64,000 nt of DNA, taken from positions 1,240,001 through 1,304,000 of the forward strand of contig NZ_CP043046.1 in assembly GCF_008119665.1 (NCBI RefSeq), written 5' to 3'. This DNA comes from Pigmentiphaga aceris (lineage in GTDB: Bacteria > Pseudomonadota > Gammaproteobacteria > Burkholderiales > Burkholderiaceae_B). The translations under genes and the position numbers were made by a program. This document shows, one piece after another, positions 54,577-62,709 of the stretch; position 1 is the stretch's first letter, and every line of letters starts with the position of its first letter. The notes under the pieces are model-generated. The model was not told the origin of the DNA, did not search any database, and saw nothing but the letters and a program-made list of their open reading frames with translations.

Positions 54577-55617
54577 ATGGCAGCTGTCGTAGACGACCCG
54601 ATTGTCTGTCCTGTCCCAGGACTTCGTTGGGTCGATGACAGCGGTCCGGGCATCACCCGAAAGATTCTGCGTGGCCACTTTGCGTATTTCGACGCAAAGG
54701 GCAAGCGGATACGCGATCAGGCAGAAATCGATCGTATCAATGCGCTGGTCATTCCGCCTGCCTATACCGAGGTGTGGATTTCCAGCGATGCACGCGGGCA
54801 TATTCAGGCCACCGGCCGTGATGCCCGTGGACGCAAGCAGTATCGCTACCACCCCGACTGGCACGCCACCCGTGATGCGGACAAGTACGGTTCGCTGATC
54901 GCGTTTGCCGACGTACTGCCGCGCATCCGTCGGCAGGTGGCAAAAGACCTTGCCCTTCCTGGGCTGCCCAGAGAAAAAGTCATTGCGGCCATCGTGAGCC
55001 TGCTCGAATCCACGTTGATTCGAATCGGCAGCAAAAAGTACGCGCTGGCCAACCGCTCTTTCGGGCTGACCACCTTGCGAAACCGTCATGCCAAGGTTTT
55101 CGGACAGACGGTGCGTTTTCGTTTTCGTGGCAAAAGCGGGGTCGAGCACGACGTCAAGATTGCCGACCGTCGGCTGGCTACCATCATTCGTCGTTGCATG
55201 GAGATTCCCGGCCAGGCACTGTTTTCCTGTGTCGATGGGCCTGACAGCGAACCGCACGCCATCGACTCCGGCGAAGTGAACGACTATCTTCGCAGCGCCG
55301 CCGGCGCAGATGTCACGGCCAAGGACTATCGGACCTGGGCAGGGTCGGTCATGGCCTTCGATACCTTGCAGGAAAGCGTATGGGCCGACGAAACCAGCGC
55401 CAAGCGCACCTTGGTGGAAGTCACACGCGAGGTCGCGTCCAGGCTTGGCAATACCCCTGCGGTCTGTCGCAAGTGCTATATCCATCCCGCAATCTTTGCG
55501 CACTACCTGGAGCAAGCGCTGCCAGATCGTCGTACCCCGCGCGACCCTCGTGGACTGCGGGCAGACGAACGGCGTTTTCTGGCTTTTCTGACGACGGTAG
55601 CTGACGCCAGCGCTTGA
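54577..55617 (+). CDS. DNA topoisomerase IB (poxvirus-like)
   Basis: A 346-residue type IB enzyme that relaxes supercoils by nicking one strand. The nucleophile is Tyr301 in CRKCYIHP, with other catalytic residues in GRKQYRYHPDW, RIGSKKYALANRSFGLTTL and LRSAAGADVTAKDYRTW. Bacterial TopIB of this size is scattered in Burkholderiales and actinobacteria. Its start lies four bases after the NtrC-like gene, so the two are co-transcribed, an odd pairing of a promoter activator with a supercoil relaxase. The length matches the family. Confidence 0.95.
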   Translation: MAAVVDDPIVCPVPGLRWVDDSGPGITRKILRGHFAYFDAKGKRIRDQAEIDRINALVIPPAYTEVWISSDARGHIQATGRDARGRKQYRYHPDWHATRDADKYGSLIAFADVLPRIRRQVAKDLALPGLPREKVIAAIVSLLESTLIRIGSKKYALANRSFGLTTLRNRHAKVFGQTVRFRFRGKSGVEHDVKIADRRLATIIRRCMEIPGQALFSCVDGPDSEPHAIDSGEVNDYLRSAAGADVTAKDYRTWAGSVMAFDTLQESVWADETSAKRTLVEVTREVASRLGNTPAVCRKCYIHPAIFAHYLEQALPDRRTPRDPRGLRADERRFLAFLTTVADASA

Positions 55618-55639
55618 TGGCGTCAAGACGCTTACCGCA

Positions 55640-55655
55640 AGGTACGCTTCCTGCT
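55640..55655 (+). promoter_or_regulatory. Candidate sigma-54 promoter for the glycine-zipper gene
   Basis: AGGTACGCTTCCTGCT has GG and GC ten bases apart, with three mismatches to the consensus. It is 37 bases before the ATG at 55692, a good distance. Confidence 0.45.
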
Positions 55656-55691
55656 GAAACGTGAGTCCCGAGCATTGCTGAGGAGACTCGC

Positions 55692-56282
55692 ATGTCATTG
55701 ATAGTCGCCGCGCGCTTCGAAACCTTCGAGGCGGCAGAAAACGCTTCTCGTGAGTTGTTCCGCAAAGGCTTTGACGAAGATGACTGCACCATCTTCTTTG
55801 TCAGTCCTCGTGGGCAGCATGCTACCTATCCCCTTGGCGGCGATCAGGCTGCTGACCCCGGTGCGCGTCGCGCGCATGTGGGGGCTTTCGGCGGGGCCAC
55901 GGTCACCGGCGCAATCGGTGCAGTCATTGGCGGTGCAATCGGTCTGACGACCGGGCTGCCCATTGTGGCCGTCCTGATCGGTGCCGGGGTGGGTGCTTAC
56001 CTGGGCTCCCTGGGTGGCGCGTTCGTCAAGCTGAAGAGCCAGGCCAAGCGTCGGGAACCGGGTCGCCCGGTTGCCGTGCGTCATGCTGGTGTACTGCTTG
56101 CCGTGCACGTCAAACCCGATACTGAAGCCGAAGTTGCTCGTACCTTGCGTGCCCTGGGCGGCGAGGACGTGGAGAAGGCTGAAGGTCGCTGGAGAGACGG
56201 CAGCTGGACGGATTTCGATCCGGTCAAGCCGCCTGTGCTCAGCGATAAAGTCAGGCCCGATCACGCAGGAGCGGTTTCCTGA
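55692..56282 (+). CDS. Glycine-zipper membrane protein, unknown function
   Basis: A 196-residue protein with a small N-terminal soluble part (ARFETFEAAENASRELFRKGFDEDDCTIFFV), a central glycine-zipper hydrophobic region (about residues 65-112) of GxxxG repeats, and a C-terminal soluble part (GVLLAVHVKPDTEAEVARTLRALGGEDVEKAEGRW). The two soluble halves look like a split ferredoxin-like or ACT-like fold, as in stress proteins that sense from the membrane. No family was assigned. It is monocistronic and has a candidate sigma-54 promoter. Confidence 0.8.
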   Translation: MSLIVAARFETFEAAENASRELFRKGFDEDDCTIFFVSPRGQHATYPLGGDQAADPGARRAHVGAFGGATVTGAIGAVIGGAIGLTTGLPIVAVLIGAGVGAYLGSLGGAFVKLKSQAKRREPGRPVAVRHAGVLLAVHVKPDTEAEVARTLRALGGEDVEKAEGRWRDGSWTDFDPVKPPVLSDKVRPDHAGAVS

Positions 56283-56494
56283 ACCGGTTATGCGAATACG
56301 ACCGGAATAACTGTGCTTGTGGTTGCATCCGGGTACTTGCAGAAGGACCGTTTCAACGTGTCCAATAGGCGGTTCGGCAGGTGGTTGTCTGACAGGACCG
56401 CGCTGCTTTCTTATAGAACATGACGCAGGCGTCAGCATCGTACAAATAATGGCGGTGCGGCCCGGCGTGGAGTACGGCTCGGAGTAGCAGCATC

Positions 56495-58477
56495 GTGACC
56501 AGTGTGTTCCCCCGCGACGACGATACCGGCATGCGTCCCGCCTATTATGTAGCGCGGATCGACACGCGGCACACCATTGTCCAGTTTGACGAGCGCTACG
56601 AAATCCGGCGCAGGCTTGGCCTGCCGGCCGATGGGGCGCTGAGTGTTGAGACTGCGGTGGGGGCGTCTGCCTACGCCCTGCTGTTGCCATTCATTGAACG
56701 TGGCTTGGCCGGCGAGCAGGGCGAGTTCGAACTCGACCTGCCGGACAGTACCGGCGTCGTGCATCGGGTTCGGGGCAACTATGTACCCGAGCGCGACGCC
56801 AGTGGCGCGGTGACCGGGCTTACCGCAGTCATTTCAGACGTTGGCGCGCAGCGCCATACCGAGCAACTGATGGTGCAACAGCAGCGAGACATTGCTGCGT
56901 TGGTCGAGAACTCGCCGGACATCATTGCGCGTCTGGACCTCTCTTCACGTTTTCTGTATGTGAACCACGCGGTTGAACTTGCGTTCGGGGTGCAGGCAGA
57001 TCAGGTGATCGGACGCACCACTGCTGAAGCCGGTTTTCCCGCCGATGTGGCTGCAAGTTTCGAAGCAGGGCTGCGTGAGGCAATTGAAAGCCGTACCGAG
57101 CATCGCCTGAACTTGCAAATGTCGCAAGGCGGCAAGCTGCGCCACTATTCCTCCCGCCTGATCCCCCAGTTTGATGGAGACGTACTCAGCTCCGTGCTGG
57201 CGATTACTTACGACGTCACGCAACGTGTCGAGGCAGAGCTTGAACGCGACGCGCTGCTGGTGCGTGAAAAGGTGGCGCGCATGCAGGCTGAGGCAGCCGC
57301 CAGGGCGCGCGACCAGTTTCTTGCCGTCGTATCGCATGAATTGCGCTCTCCGCTCAATGGCATCCAAAGCTGGACCCATGTGCTGGAAAGTTATCTGGAT
57401 GCCGAATCTCCCCCTGTTCGGCGTGCACTGGCCGGTATCAAGACCGGGGTGCAACAACAGGTACGTCTGATCGAAGATTTGCTCGACGCCACCCAGCTGA
57501 CCGCCGGCAAGATGCAATTGGTGAAGCAACCGATCCGGCTGCAACCGGTCTTGCAATCGGCGGTATCACGTGTGGCGGCGGCAGCCGAGGCGCGTCACGT
57601 GACGATCGAGCTCGACGCAGGCCAGAACGATGGTCATGTGATCGGAGACGCCGAGCGCCTTGAACAAGTCGTCTGGAATCTGCTGTCCAACGCCGTCAAG
57701 TTCAGTACCGAGCACGCAAGCGTTCACGTAACGCTGAGCAACGAGGGCGGAGACGCGATCATCACCGTCCGAGACACCGGCCGCGGTATTGCCCCCGAAT
57801 TCCTGCCTTACCTGTTTGTGCCGTTCCGCCAGGCCGATGGTTCCCGTACGCGCCGCGCAGGCGGCATTGGCCTGGGATTGATGCTGGTACGCCGTCTGAC
57901 CGAGATGCATGGCGGTCGTGTTGTTGCCTTCAGCGCGGGCGAAGACAAGGGAGCAACCTTCTCTGTCTACCTGCCGCTGGAATGGAAAAAGCAGGTTGAA
58001 GGCTCCTTCGGCGAAAGCATTCGTTCCGACGGCGAGCAAGCCATGGTGTCGCTTGAGGGCGTATCGGTGCTGCTGGTCGATGACCAGGCAGAGGCACGCG
58101 ACGCTTTGCAGGTGCTGCTTGAACAGGCCGGGGCCACGGTCGTTGCGCTGGATTCTGGGGTGACCGCAGTGGCCTACCTGCGCGACATTGACACCGCTGC
58201 GCGTCCAAACGTACTGGTTTGCGACATTGCCATGCCGCTTCAGGACGGATATCTGACGTTGCAGCAGATTCGTGCGCACGAAAAGGAACATCCGGGACTG
58301 TCGCGCTTGCCCGCCATTGCGCTGACGGCGTTTACACAGCGTGAAGACAAGATCAGGGTCTTGTCGAGTGGTTTCCAGGTTCATCTGGCCAAACCTGCTG
58401 ACGCGGGCGAGCTGATTGCCATTATTGACATGCTTGCGCGCCACGGTGCCGATACGCTGTTTGCGGTAGAGGGCTGA
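56495..58477 (+). CDS. Hybrid sensor histidine kinase / response regulator
   Basis: A 660-residue cytoplasmic hybrid kinase with no membrane segment. An N-terminal PAS-like region (about 15-110) and a clear PAS domain (about 125-245) are followed by HisKA with His281 (VVSHELRSPLNG), HATPase_c (NLLSNAVKFS, RDTGRGIAPEF, GGIGLGLMLVRRL) and a C-terminal receiver with Asp577 (CDIAMPLQDG). The PAS domains suggest a soluble cue such as redox or a metabolite. No receiver partner is adjacent. The start is a GTG at 56495 preceded by GGAG. It may control the NtrC-like regulator nearby, but that is only proximity. Confidence 0.93.
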   Translation: MTSVFPRDDDTGMRPAYYVARIDTRHTIVQFDERYEIRRRLGLPADGALSVETAVGASAYALLLPFIERGLAGEQGEFELDLPDSTGVVHRVRGNYVPERDASGAVTGLTAVISDVGAQRHTEQLMVQQQRDIAALVENSPDIIARLDLSSRFLYVNHAVELAFGVQADQVIGRTTAEAGFPADVAASFEAGLREAIESRTEHRLNLQMSQGGKLRHYSSRLIPQFDGDVLSSVLAITYDVTQRVEAELERDALLVREKVARMQAEAAARARDQFLAVVSHELRSPLNGIQSWTHVLESYLDAESPPVRRALAGIKTGVQQQVRLIEDLLDATQLTAGKMQLVKQPIRLQPVLQSAVSRVAAAAEARHVTIELDAGQNDGHVIGDAERLEQVVWNLLSNAVKFSTEHASVHVTLSNEGGDAIITVRDTGRGIAPEFLPYLFVPFRQADGSRTRRAGGIGLGLMLVRRLTEMHGGRVVAFSAGEDKGATFSVYLPLEWKKQVEGSFGESIRSDGEQAMVSLEGVSVLLVDDQAEARDALQVLLEQAGATVVALDSGVTAVAYLRDIDTAARPNVLVCDIAMPLQDGYLTLQQIRAHEKEHPGLSRLPAIALTAFTQREDKIRVLSSGFQVHLAKPADAGELIAIIDMLARHGADTLFAVEG

Positions 58478-58527
58478 GACGCCCTTTGGCAGATGTTTCT
58501 GCTCCAGAGTGAAAAATCTTACATGTC

Positions 58528-58570
58528 TACGCCGTTTTTTCCCTTGGCCGGGAAAGAGCGGCGTTTTGTT
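58528..58570 (+). terminator. Terminator after the hybrid kinase gene
   Basis: ACGCCGTTTTTTCCC / GGGAAAGAGCGGCGT, a 15-pair stem with some G-T pairs and a short TTGGCC loop, then TTTTGTTTT. Confidence 0.85.
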
Positions 58571-58629
58571 TTATGGGGATTGTTTATAAAAGTCCTTTAA
58601 AATCAATGGGTTGTTGATAAAAAAGAAAC

Positions 58630-58645
58630 TGGCATGGTGTTTGCT
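58630..58645 (+). promoter_or_regulatory. Sigma-54 promoter candidate before the 83-residue / PfpI genes
   Basis: TGGCATGGTGTTTGCT is the best match in the window: one mismatch to TGGCACG-N4-TTGCW and correct GG/GC spacing. It follows a terminator and lies 63 bases before the ATG at 58693. Confidence 0.72.
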
Positions 58646-58692
58646 TTATGTCTTGCATCCAATCATTACCCGCCCACGTTCAGGAGCACATC

Positions 58693-58944
58693 ATGTCCGC
58701 AGTCATGACCAGCCACACCGTCAACCCCGTTCGCAAGTTGTTCAGCCTGTGCCGCAAGCGTTATCTGCGTTACCAAGTCTGGCGCACCGAGGTTGAACTG
58801 AACGCGATCGAGCAAGAGCGCCGTCAGCTGGCTTGGGAAGCTCGCGAAGCTGCCATGCAGCACGCTGACCTGGTGGCTGCACTGCGCAGCGAAGGCGAGA
58901 TCGTGGCATCGGTTGCCGCACCGCTGCGCCAGGACTACAACTGA
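58693..58944 (+). CDS. Small helical protein, unknown function
   Basis: An 83-residue protein with a basic N-terminus (VRKLFSLCRKRYLRYQVWRTEVEL) and a Glu/Ala-rich helical part (about residues 35-75) that could form a coiled coil. No membrane segment or signal is seen. CAGGAG precedes the ATG at 58693. It is the first gene after the best sigma-54 site in the window and lies 47 bases upstream of the PfpI gene, so it is probably its operon partner. No family was recognised. Confidence 0.75.
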   Translation: MSAVMTSHTVNPVRKLFSLCRKRYLRYQVWRTEVELNAIEQERRQLAWEAREAAMQHADLVAALRSEGEIVASVAAPLRQDYN

Positions 58945-58991
58945 GCAAGATTGTTGCGGGTCATACGCCCGCCGTCACTGAGGAGATCTCT

Positions 58992-59549
58992 GTGAGTGCT
59001 TCGCTCAACGGACGACGAATTGCCATTTTGGTGATGGATCACTTCGAACAAGTCGAACTGACCCAGCCCAAGCGGGAACTGGAAGCTGCCGGTGCAACGA
59101 CGGTCATCATCTCGCTGCATGCCGAGCAGGTAGTCGGAATGAACCATGATGTGAAGGGCGAACGTTTCGATGTCGACTTGCCCTTTGATCAGGCGCGAGC
59201 CGATGACTTCGATGCGGTGTTGCTGCCCGGCGGTGTGTTCAACGCCGACGAAATCCGCAACCAGGTCAATGCGCAGAAGTTCGTGCAGGACATCGTGGCG
59301 CAAAACAAACCGGTGGCGGTGATCTGTCACGGTGCCTGGCTGCTGGTGTCAGCAGGCCTGGTCAAGGGCAGAACCTTGACCAGTTGGCCCAGTCTTGAAG
59401 ATGACATCGTCAATGCAGGCGGGCACTGGGTCAACGAAGAAGTGCATGTGGACGGCTTGCTGATCAGCAGCCGCAAGCCGGATGACATTCCTGCATTTGT
59501 GCGCAATTTCATTGACGTGCTGGAACGTCAGCCAGCCTACCTGTCGTAA
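58992..59549 (+). CDS. DJ-1/PfpI-family protein (YhbO-like)
   Basis: A 185-residue member of the DJ-1/PfpI superfamily. The nucleophile elbow is AVICHGAWLLVSAGLVKGR (Cys-His), with the usual catalytic Glu region in MDHFEQVELTQP. YhbO-type members protect against heat, oxidative and reactive-carbonyl stress by deglycase or protease-like activity. The start is GTG at 58992 after GGAGATCTCT. It is probably co-transcribed with the 83-residue gene. A terminator lies 100 bases downstream. Confidence 0.93.
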   Translation: MSASLNGRRIAILVMDHFEQVELTQPKRELEAAGATTVIISLHAEQVVGMNHDVKGERFDVDLPFDQARADDFDAVLLPGGVFNADEIRNQVNAQKFVQDIVAQNKPVAVICHGAWLLVSAGLVKGRTLTSWPSLEDDIVNAGGHWVNEEVHVDGLLISSRKPDDIPAFVRNFIDVLERQPAYLS

Positions 59550-59647
59550 TTGGAACGAGGGATACCGCCCGGGCGGGTCGGTATCGCTTCTCGTCGGTCA
59601 GTCGTAGCAGACCACCGCTTGCAAAAGCCAGGGTTGATGCAGACGTA

Positions 59648-59686
59648 GAAAAAGGAGTCATCTTTTCAGATGGCTCCTTTTTTATT
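59648..59686. terminator. Terminator after the PfpI gene
   Basis: AAAAAGGAGTCATCT / AGATGGCTCCTTTTTT with a short TTTC loop, followed by T. It is located between convergent genes and could work in both directions. Confidence 0.9.
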
Positions 59687-59726
59687 GGTCACTCACTACC
59701 CGGCTGTGCCGGGAAGTGAAGATCAA

Positions 59727-60002
59727 TCAATCAGCTGAACCAGGTTTTCCCGTGACGCCAATCTCTTGCGCATCGGCAATGTGGTCTGGTGCGATATCGG
59801 AACCATCAGGTTCCATTTCATCAGGTTCTACGCTGATGCGTTCGCCGGTACCTTGTCGATCCGTATCCGAGTCGGCCAGGGAGGTTCCGATGATGTCGCT
59901 GCCCGAGTCCGAGCTATCACCCGGGCCCAGTGCACCCATGTCATGCCCGGGCGGTTCGTCCGGAATCATGTCGTCGTGGTCCAGCAGCGTGCTGTTCGCC
60001 AT
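59727..60002 (-). CDS. Small acidic protein with a GPGDSSDSGSD motif
   Basis: A 91-residue, strongly acidic protein (many Asp and Glu, no Cys, no membrane segment). The block ALGPGDSSDSGSDIIGT at about residues 24-40 is its most distinctive part. I have a recollection that related small proteins with a GPSDSSDSGSD motif occur in other Burkholderiales, without a known function. It lies 31 bases downstream of the Cys-repeat gene on the same strand, so they are probably one operon. GGGAGA precedes the ATG at 60002. Confidence 0.8.
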   Translation of the reverse strand: MANSTLLDHDDMIPDEPPGHDMGALGPGDSSDSGSDIIGTSLADSDTDRQGTGERISVEPDEMEPDGSDIAPDHIADAQEIGVTGKPGSAD

Positions 60003-60033
60003 GTTGGATCTCCCTTGTCACGAACTTGAATGA

Positions 60034-60408
60034 TTATTTGCCGTAGTCAGCCTTGGCGCGGTCTACGCACTGGTCTTTGGCTGCACCCGACAAAGGATCG
60101 CACTTTTCACGCGCGACGCGGTAATCCGCTTCGCGCTTGGTCTTGGCTGCGTCAGCCTGCGCTTCGGCGGTCTTGCCAGCGGCCTTGTTGTCGGCAAGTG
60201 CCTTGTCGCGGTTGGCCTTGGCTTGAGTCTGGCACACATCCTTCTGGTTACCCGACAGGCGATCGCATTCGACGCGTTGTGCCTTGTATTCGCCCTCAAT
60301 ACGTTCTTCTTGTGCCTTCATGGCGTTTTCAGCAGCGGTAGCGGCGAATGCGCCACCGGTGATGGACAGGCCGAGAACGGCGATAGCGAGGCCGGATTTG
60401 AGGTTCAT
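60034..60408 (-). CDS. Secreted Cys-repeat protein, unknown function
   Basis: A 124-residue protein with a cleavable signal peptide (MNLKSGLAIAVLGLSITGGAFA) and a Lys/Ala-rich helical body. Two copies of a Cys motif, CDRLSGNQKDVC near residue 47 and CDPLSGAAKDQC near residue 103, flank the helix; the four Cys could form two disulfides in the periplasm. AGGAG before the ATG at 60408 decides the start; the frame is open far upstream. A good sigma-54 site lies 79 bases upstream. Confidence 0.85.
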   Translation of the reverse strand: MNLKSGLAIAVLGLSITGGAFAATAAENAMKAQEERIEGEYKAQRVECDRLSGNQKDVCQTQAKANRDKALADNKAAGKTAEAQADAAKTKREADYRVAREKCDPLSGAAKDQCVDRAKADYGK

Positions 60409-60486
60409 GTGGGTGCTCCTGATTGACGGGTATTCGGGCGTACTGCGCGGTGGCGCGCATGGGGTAGCCCGGCGTGACGTCTTATT

Positions 60487-60502
60487 AGCAATGCATGTGC
60501 CC
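60487..60502 (-). promoter_or_regulatory. Sigma-54 promoter candidate for the Cys-repeat / acidic protein genes
   Basis: Read on the minus strand: GGGCACATGCATTGCT. GG and GC are ten bases apart, with two mismatches to TGGCACG-N4-TTGCW. The leader to the ATG at 60408 would be about 70 bases. Confidence 0.62.
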
Positions 60503-60603
60503 ACGTGGACGGCTGCCGCAGATCGCAAGCCTGATTGGAGTAGCATCGCAAGCTACGCCCATTCCGGCATGTAGCAACGCTACGCCCACCACAAGGACAT
60601 GTC

Positions 60604-60936
60604 ATGAGCTTCACTCCCCTCAGTTCCACGTTTGCCATTGCCCCCCAGCTTGGGCCGGCGGACATGGCGGGCCTTGCTGCTGCAGGCTTTCGAAGCGTGA
60701 TCAATAACCGCCCCGACGGAGAAGGTGGTCCCGACCAGCCGCTGTCCGCCGACATGGAAGCGGCGGCACGCGCAGCAGGGCTTGAGTACGTGTATCAGCC
60801 GGTCAATGGTGCCAACATTCAGCAAAGCGATGTCGATACCTTCGCGTCTTTGCTGGAAACGCTGCCGCAACCCGCGCTGGCGTTCTGCCGCAGCGGCGCA
60901 CGTTCGACTCGGCTTTATCAGCTGGCTACGCGCTGA
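60604..60936 (+). CDS. DUF442/TIGR01244-type phosphatase domain protein
   Basis: A 110-residue protein of the family that is fused to beta-lactamase-like sulfur enzymes (Blh) in some bacteria and free in others. The fold is dual-specificity-phosphatase-like, with the Cys-Arg loop FCRSGARSTRL near the C-terminus and FRSVINNRPDGE near residue 30. The substrate is unknown; in the fused form it is linked to sulfide and biofilm control. It is a single short gene, divergent from the Cys-repeat gene. Confidence 0.85.
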   Translation: MSFTPLSSTFAIAPQLGPADMAGLAAAGFRSVINNRPDGEGGPDQPLSADMEAAARAAGLEYVYQPVNGANIQQSDVDTFASLLETLPQPALAFCRSGARSTRLYQLATR

Positions 60937-60988
60937 GCATCAGTATCTTCAACGGGCGGATATCCCTGCATAGATTCCGCCATCCCCG

Positions 60989-61945
60989 TCATTGCAATGG
61001 GTGGCGGTGCGCAGCAGGCGATGCGCTTTCGTAACGACGCCAGACACGTCGCAACTGCCTGGCTGAACCAAAGCCGGTCTGCTCTGCAATGCGTTCGACG
61101 CTATGGGCAGTGTCTCGCAGCATCTGCCTGGCCAGGGCCAGACGCACACGGTGCAGGTATTCAAGCGGACTGCACTCGGCCTGTTCGGCAAACAATCTGC
61201 CCAGGTGCCGCGCACTGGTGTGCGCCAGGGCTGCCAGTTTGTTTGCCGTCCAGTCGGCCGCCGGATCGCGGGTGATGGCGTCTTGCACCCGATGTACCAA
61301 GGGGTGCAGATGGTTGCGGTGCGTCAGCCACGGCGACATCGCCGGGTCCTGACCCGCGCGGCGCAGGTAAACCACCATGTCACGCGCCACCTCGCAGGCC
61401 AATCGCGGATCGCATTGTTGGGCAATCAGGTGCAGGCTCAGATCGATGCCCGCCGTGATGCCTGCGCTGGTGAAGATGTTGCCGTCTTCCACAAAGATGC
61501 GGTTGTCGTGCACCCGAGCCTCGGGTGCCAGCGTGCGCAGTTCATCCAGGTAGCTGTGGTGGGTGGTGCATTGCCGCCCTTGCAGCAATCCGGCTGCTGC
61601 GGCAAACAGGCTGCCCGCGCACACGCCCATCAGCTGAAAGCCATCCGGGCGATACAGCCGGGCCAACCAATCGACCACGGCTTTCGCTGGTGCTGATGCC
61701 AGTGTCATGGCTGCCCCGCTGATACCGGCGATCACCACAATGGCATTGTCAGGCACCTGATCCGGCAAAGGCTGAAGGTCTGCAATCGTCAGGCCACTGG
61801 CACTGCGCACCGTTGGTTGCGGGCCGTGGTAGCTAAGCGTGTAGCTATCGGGCTGGCGCGTGGCGGCAATGCGAAACGCTTCGGCAGGGCCGGCGACATC
61901 GAGCAGCACGAGTTCTGGCAGGACGATGAACAGGACCGGTTTCAT
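60989..61945 (-). CDS. GlxA-family AraC-type transcriptional regulator
   Basis: A 318-residue regulator with an N-terminal DJ-1/PfpI-like domain (about residues 1-180; ELVLLDVAGPAEAFR, and MGVCAGSLFAAAAGLL at the nucleophile position, which keeps its Cys) and a C-terminal AraC HTH (about 215-310; LAALAHTSARHLGRLFAEQAECSPLEYL, IAEQTGFGSARQLRRVW). It lies 19 bases downstream of the isochorismatase-family gene on the same strand and probably controls that operon. The ligand is unknown. Confidence 0.92.
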   Translation of the reverse strand: MKPVLFIVLPELVLLDVAGPAEAFRIAATRQPDSYTLSYHGPQPTVRSASGLTIADLQPLPDQVPDNAIVVIAGISGAAMTLASAPAKAVVDWLARLYRPDGFQLMGVCAGSLFAAAAGLLQGRQCTTHHSYLDELRTLAPEARVHDNRIFVEDGNIFTSAGITAGIDLSLHLIAQQCDPRLACEVARDMVVYLRRAGQDPAMSPWLTHRNHLHPLVHRVQDAITRDPAADWTANKLAALAHTSARHLGRLFAEQAECSPLEYLHRVRLALARQMLRDTAHSVERIAEQTGFGSARQLRRVWRRYESASPAAHRHPLQ

Positions 61946-61964
61946 GGCGGATCAGGTCAGGCTA

Positions 61965-62528
61965 TCAGGCAGCCAGCGCATCTACTGTGGCAACGATCTG
62001 CGCAAAGCGGCCTGCCAGCACCAGTTCAGTCCGTGCCACGATATCTTCCGCACTGTAAGTTTTACCGTTTGCGTGTTGCATCGGGAAGGTCAGGGTAGCG
62101 TCGCTGACAAAGCGCACTTTGAAGCCTACGTCCGAGGCATGGCGGGTGGTGGTTTCGCAGCATTGCTCGGTGCGAATACCGGTGATCAACAGTTCCGTCA
62201 CGCCATGGCTGCGCAGCCAGGCTTCCAGGTCGCCACCGTCGTCTGCCTTGGCGAACAAGGCCGAATGCACGGTCTTATAAAAAACACCGGTGGGCTGTAC
62301 ATCCAGGCCGGGCAGGGTGCTTACCTGGCCGGATTGGCGTGAGAATGCGCCCTCCGGGCCCTGGGCCTCGCTGACGTGGAACACCTGCAGCACGGGAATC
62401 TGCTGCGCATGGGCCTGGTCGGCAAGCTTCTGGATACGTGCAAGGAATTCCGGCACGCCAGCGTCGTCCCAAAACGGACGTTGTTTGAAGGAGTTCTGGA
62501 CGTCGATGACAAGCAGGGCGAGCGACAT
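61965..62528 (-). CDS. Isochorismatase-family cysteine hydrolase
   Basis: A 187-residue cysteine hydrolase. The triad is Asp9 (VIDVQNSF), Lys in FYKTVHSALF and Cys in TEQCCETTTRHASDVGF. Members hydrolyse isochorismate, nicotinamide, N-carbamoyl groups or other amides; the substrate here is not clear. AGGAT before the ATG at 62528 decides the start. It is operonic with the GlxA-type regulator, which suggests a regulated catabolic or detoxifying role. Confidence 0.92.
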   Translation of the reverse strand: MSLALLVIDVQNSFKQRPFWDDAGVPEFLARIQKLADQAHAQQIPVLQVFHVSEAQGPEGAFSRQSGQVSTLPGLDVQPTGVFYKTVHSALFAKADDGGDLEAWLRSHGVTELLITGIRTEQCCETTTRHASDVGFKVRFVSDATLTFPMQHANGKTYSAEDIVARTELVLAGRFAQIVATVDALAA

Positions 62529-62709
62529 GGTGTGATCCTGGAAGAAGCAGTACGGGCACTCATTGTGCGACGGACTGCCTGCATGCACGAGGCCTGGACA
62601 CGACGGCGAGCGGACCGATTCGGACATCCATTGCTGATCCTTTGCTGACATCCCTTGCTGACATCAATGCGCACATCATCAAGCAGGTACGGACACTGAT
62701 GCATGACGC

